Shown: positions 6,198 to 6,332 of the stretch, piece by piece
Numbering within the stretch: the first letter of the stretch is position 1
Layout: every line of letters begins with the position of its first letter
Source of the DNA: CAZAQB01 sp964487155
Lineage (GTDB): Bacteria > Pseudomonadota > Gammaproteobacteria > Nitrococcales > Nitrococcaceae
DNA length: 6,332 nucleotides
NCBI GenBank assembly: GCA_964487155.1
Contig: CAZAQB010000185.1
Location: forward strand, 1 to 6,332
Direction of reading: 5' to 3'
The notes under the pieces: model-generated
Seen by the model: only the letters and a program-made list of their open reading frames with translations
Told to the model about the DNA's origin: nothing
The model's database searches: none
Translations under genes and position numbers: made by a program

Positions 6198-6228
6198 CTG
6201 ACAATACCTCTGAGAAGATTGGTAACAT
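6198..6228 (+). promoter_or_regulatory. Candidate sigma-70 promoter for hemA
   Basis: CTGACA at 6198-6203 (five of six to TTGACA) is followed after 19 bp by TAACAT at 6223-6228, preceded by TG at 6220-6221, which makes an extended -10 (TGGTAACAT). The spacing is longer than ideal, but an extended -10 lowers dependence on the -35. Transcription would start near 6235 and give a short leader of about 25 nt before the ATG at 6260. The AT-rich run here stands out in the GC-rich gap. Confidence 0.4.
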
Positions 6229-6259
6229 CACGGCCTTATCCGTCTTTCCGCACACATCC

Positions 6260-6332
6260 ATGCCCCTCGTCACCCTCGGATTGAACCACGACAGTGCGCC
6301 GGTGGAGGTGCGCGAGCGGGTGGCGTTGGGTG
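6260..6332 (+). CDS. hemA: Glutamyl-tRNA reductase, N-terminal fragment
   Basis: Only the first 24 codons are present before the right edge (the family is about 420 residues). They read MPLVTLGLNHDSAPVEVRER followed by VALG, matching the start of HemA (E. coli [20 protein letters not shown]). HemA reduces glutamyl-tRNA(Glu) with NADPH to glutamate-1-semialdehyde, the first committed step of tetrapyrrole synthesis by the C5 route. The catalytic Cys (about position 50) and the NADPH domain lie outside the window. Asp-Ser replaces the more usual Lys/Arg-Thr in the NHxTAP motif. No Shine-Dalgarno is evident upstream of the ATG. Divergence from the TPR-lolB train is the arrangement seen in Pseudomonas and supports the call. 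Confidence 0.92.
   Translation, partial: MPLVTLGLNHDSAPVEVRERVALG

Noticed and set aside
6079..6284. Two small overlapping open frames (about 62-64 codons) in the divergent hemA-TPR gap
   Set aside because: Neither has a Shine-Dalgarno, plausible composition or a motif; both overlap the hemA start region, and the gap is better explained as promoter DNA.

Overview
The window is a high-GC chromosomal segment from a gammaproteobacterium. Gene order and protein sequences match the conserved hemA / TPR lipoprotein / lolB / ispE / tRNA-Gln / prs / rplY / pth / ychF block best known from Pseudomonas (PA4666 to PA4673 in P. aeruginosa). The strong GC bias and the two-domain, acidic-tailed L25 would fit a purple-sulfur or halophilic group such as Ectothiorhodospiraceae/Chromatiales, but genus is not determinable by eye.

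Layout. Everything from 5964 down to 1 lies on the minus strand and reads as one long gene train: a tetratricopeptide-repeat lipoprotein (5964-4282), lolB (4274-3651), ispE (3654-2779, ATGA overlap with lolB), tRNA-Gln(UUG) (2713-2639), prs (2565-1609, GTG start), rplY/ctc (1492-818), pth (806-216) and the first 49 codons of ychF (149-1, running off the left edge). On the plus strand the first 24 codons of hemA start at 6260 and run off the right edge. The 295-bp gap 5965-6259 is the divergent control region for hemA and the minus-strand train.

How the genes work together. The set is housekeeping. Two outer-membrane lipoprotein genes stand side by side: the TPR scaffold and LolB, the receptor that inserts lipoproteins into the outer membrane, including itself and presumably the TPR protein. 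IspE (isoprenoid precursors) and Prs (PRPP for nucleotides, His and Trp) are metabolic. tRNA-Gln, ribosomal protein L25, peptidyl-tRNA hydrolase and the ribosome-associated ATPase YchF serve translation. HemA uses glutamyl-tRNA to begin tetrapyrrole synthesis.

I see no mobile element, CRISPR array, phage gene or defence gene, and no convincing undescribed system. The parts most worth a second look are non-coding: three stem-loops packed between prs and rplY, and an inverted repeat plus a helically phased direct repeat just upstream of the likely hemA promoter. The TPR lipoprotein, a probable LbcA-type protease adaptor, is the least-characterised protein.
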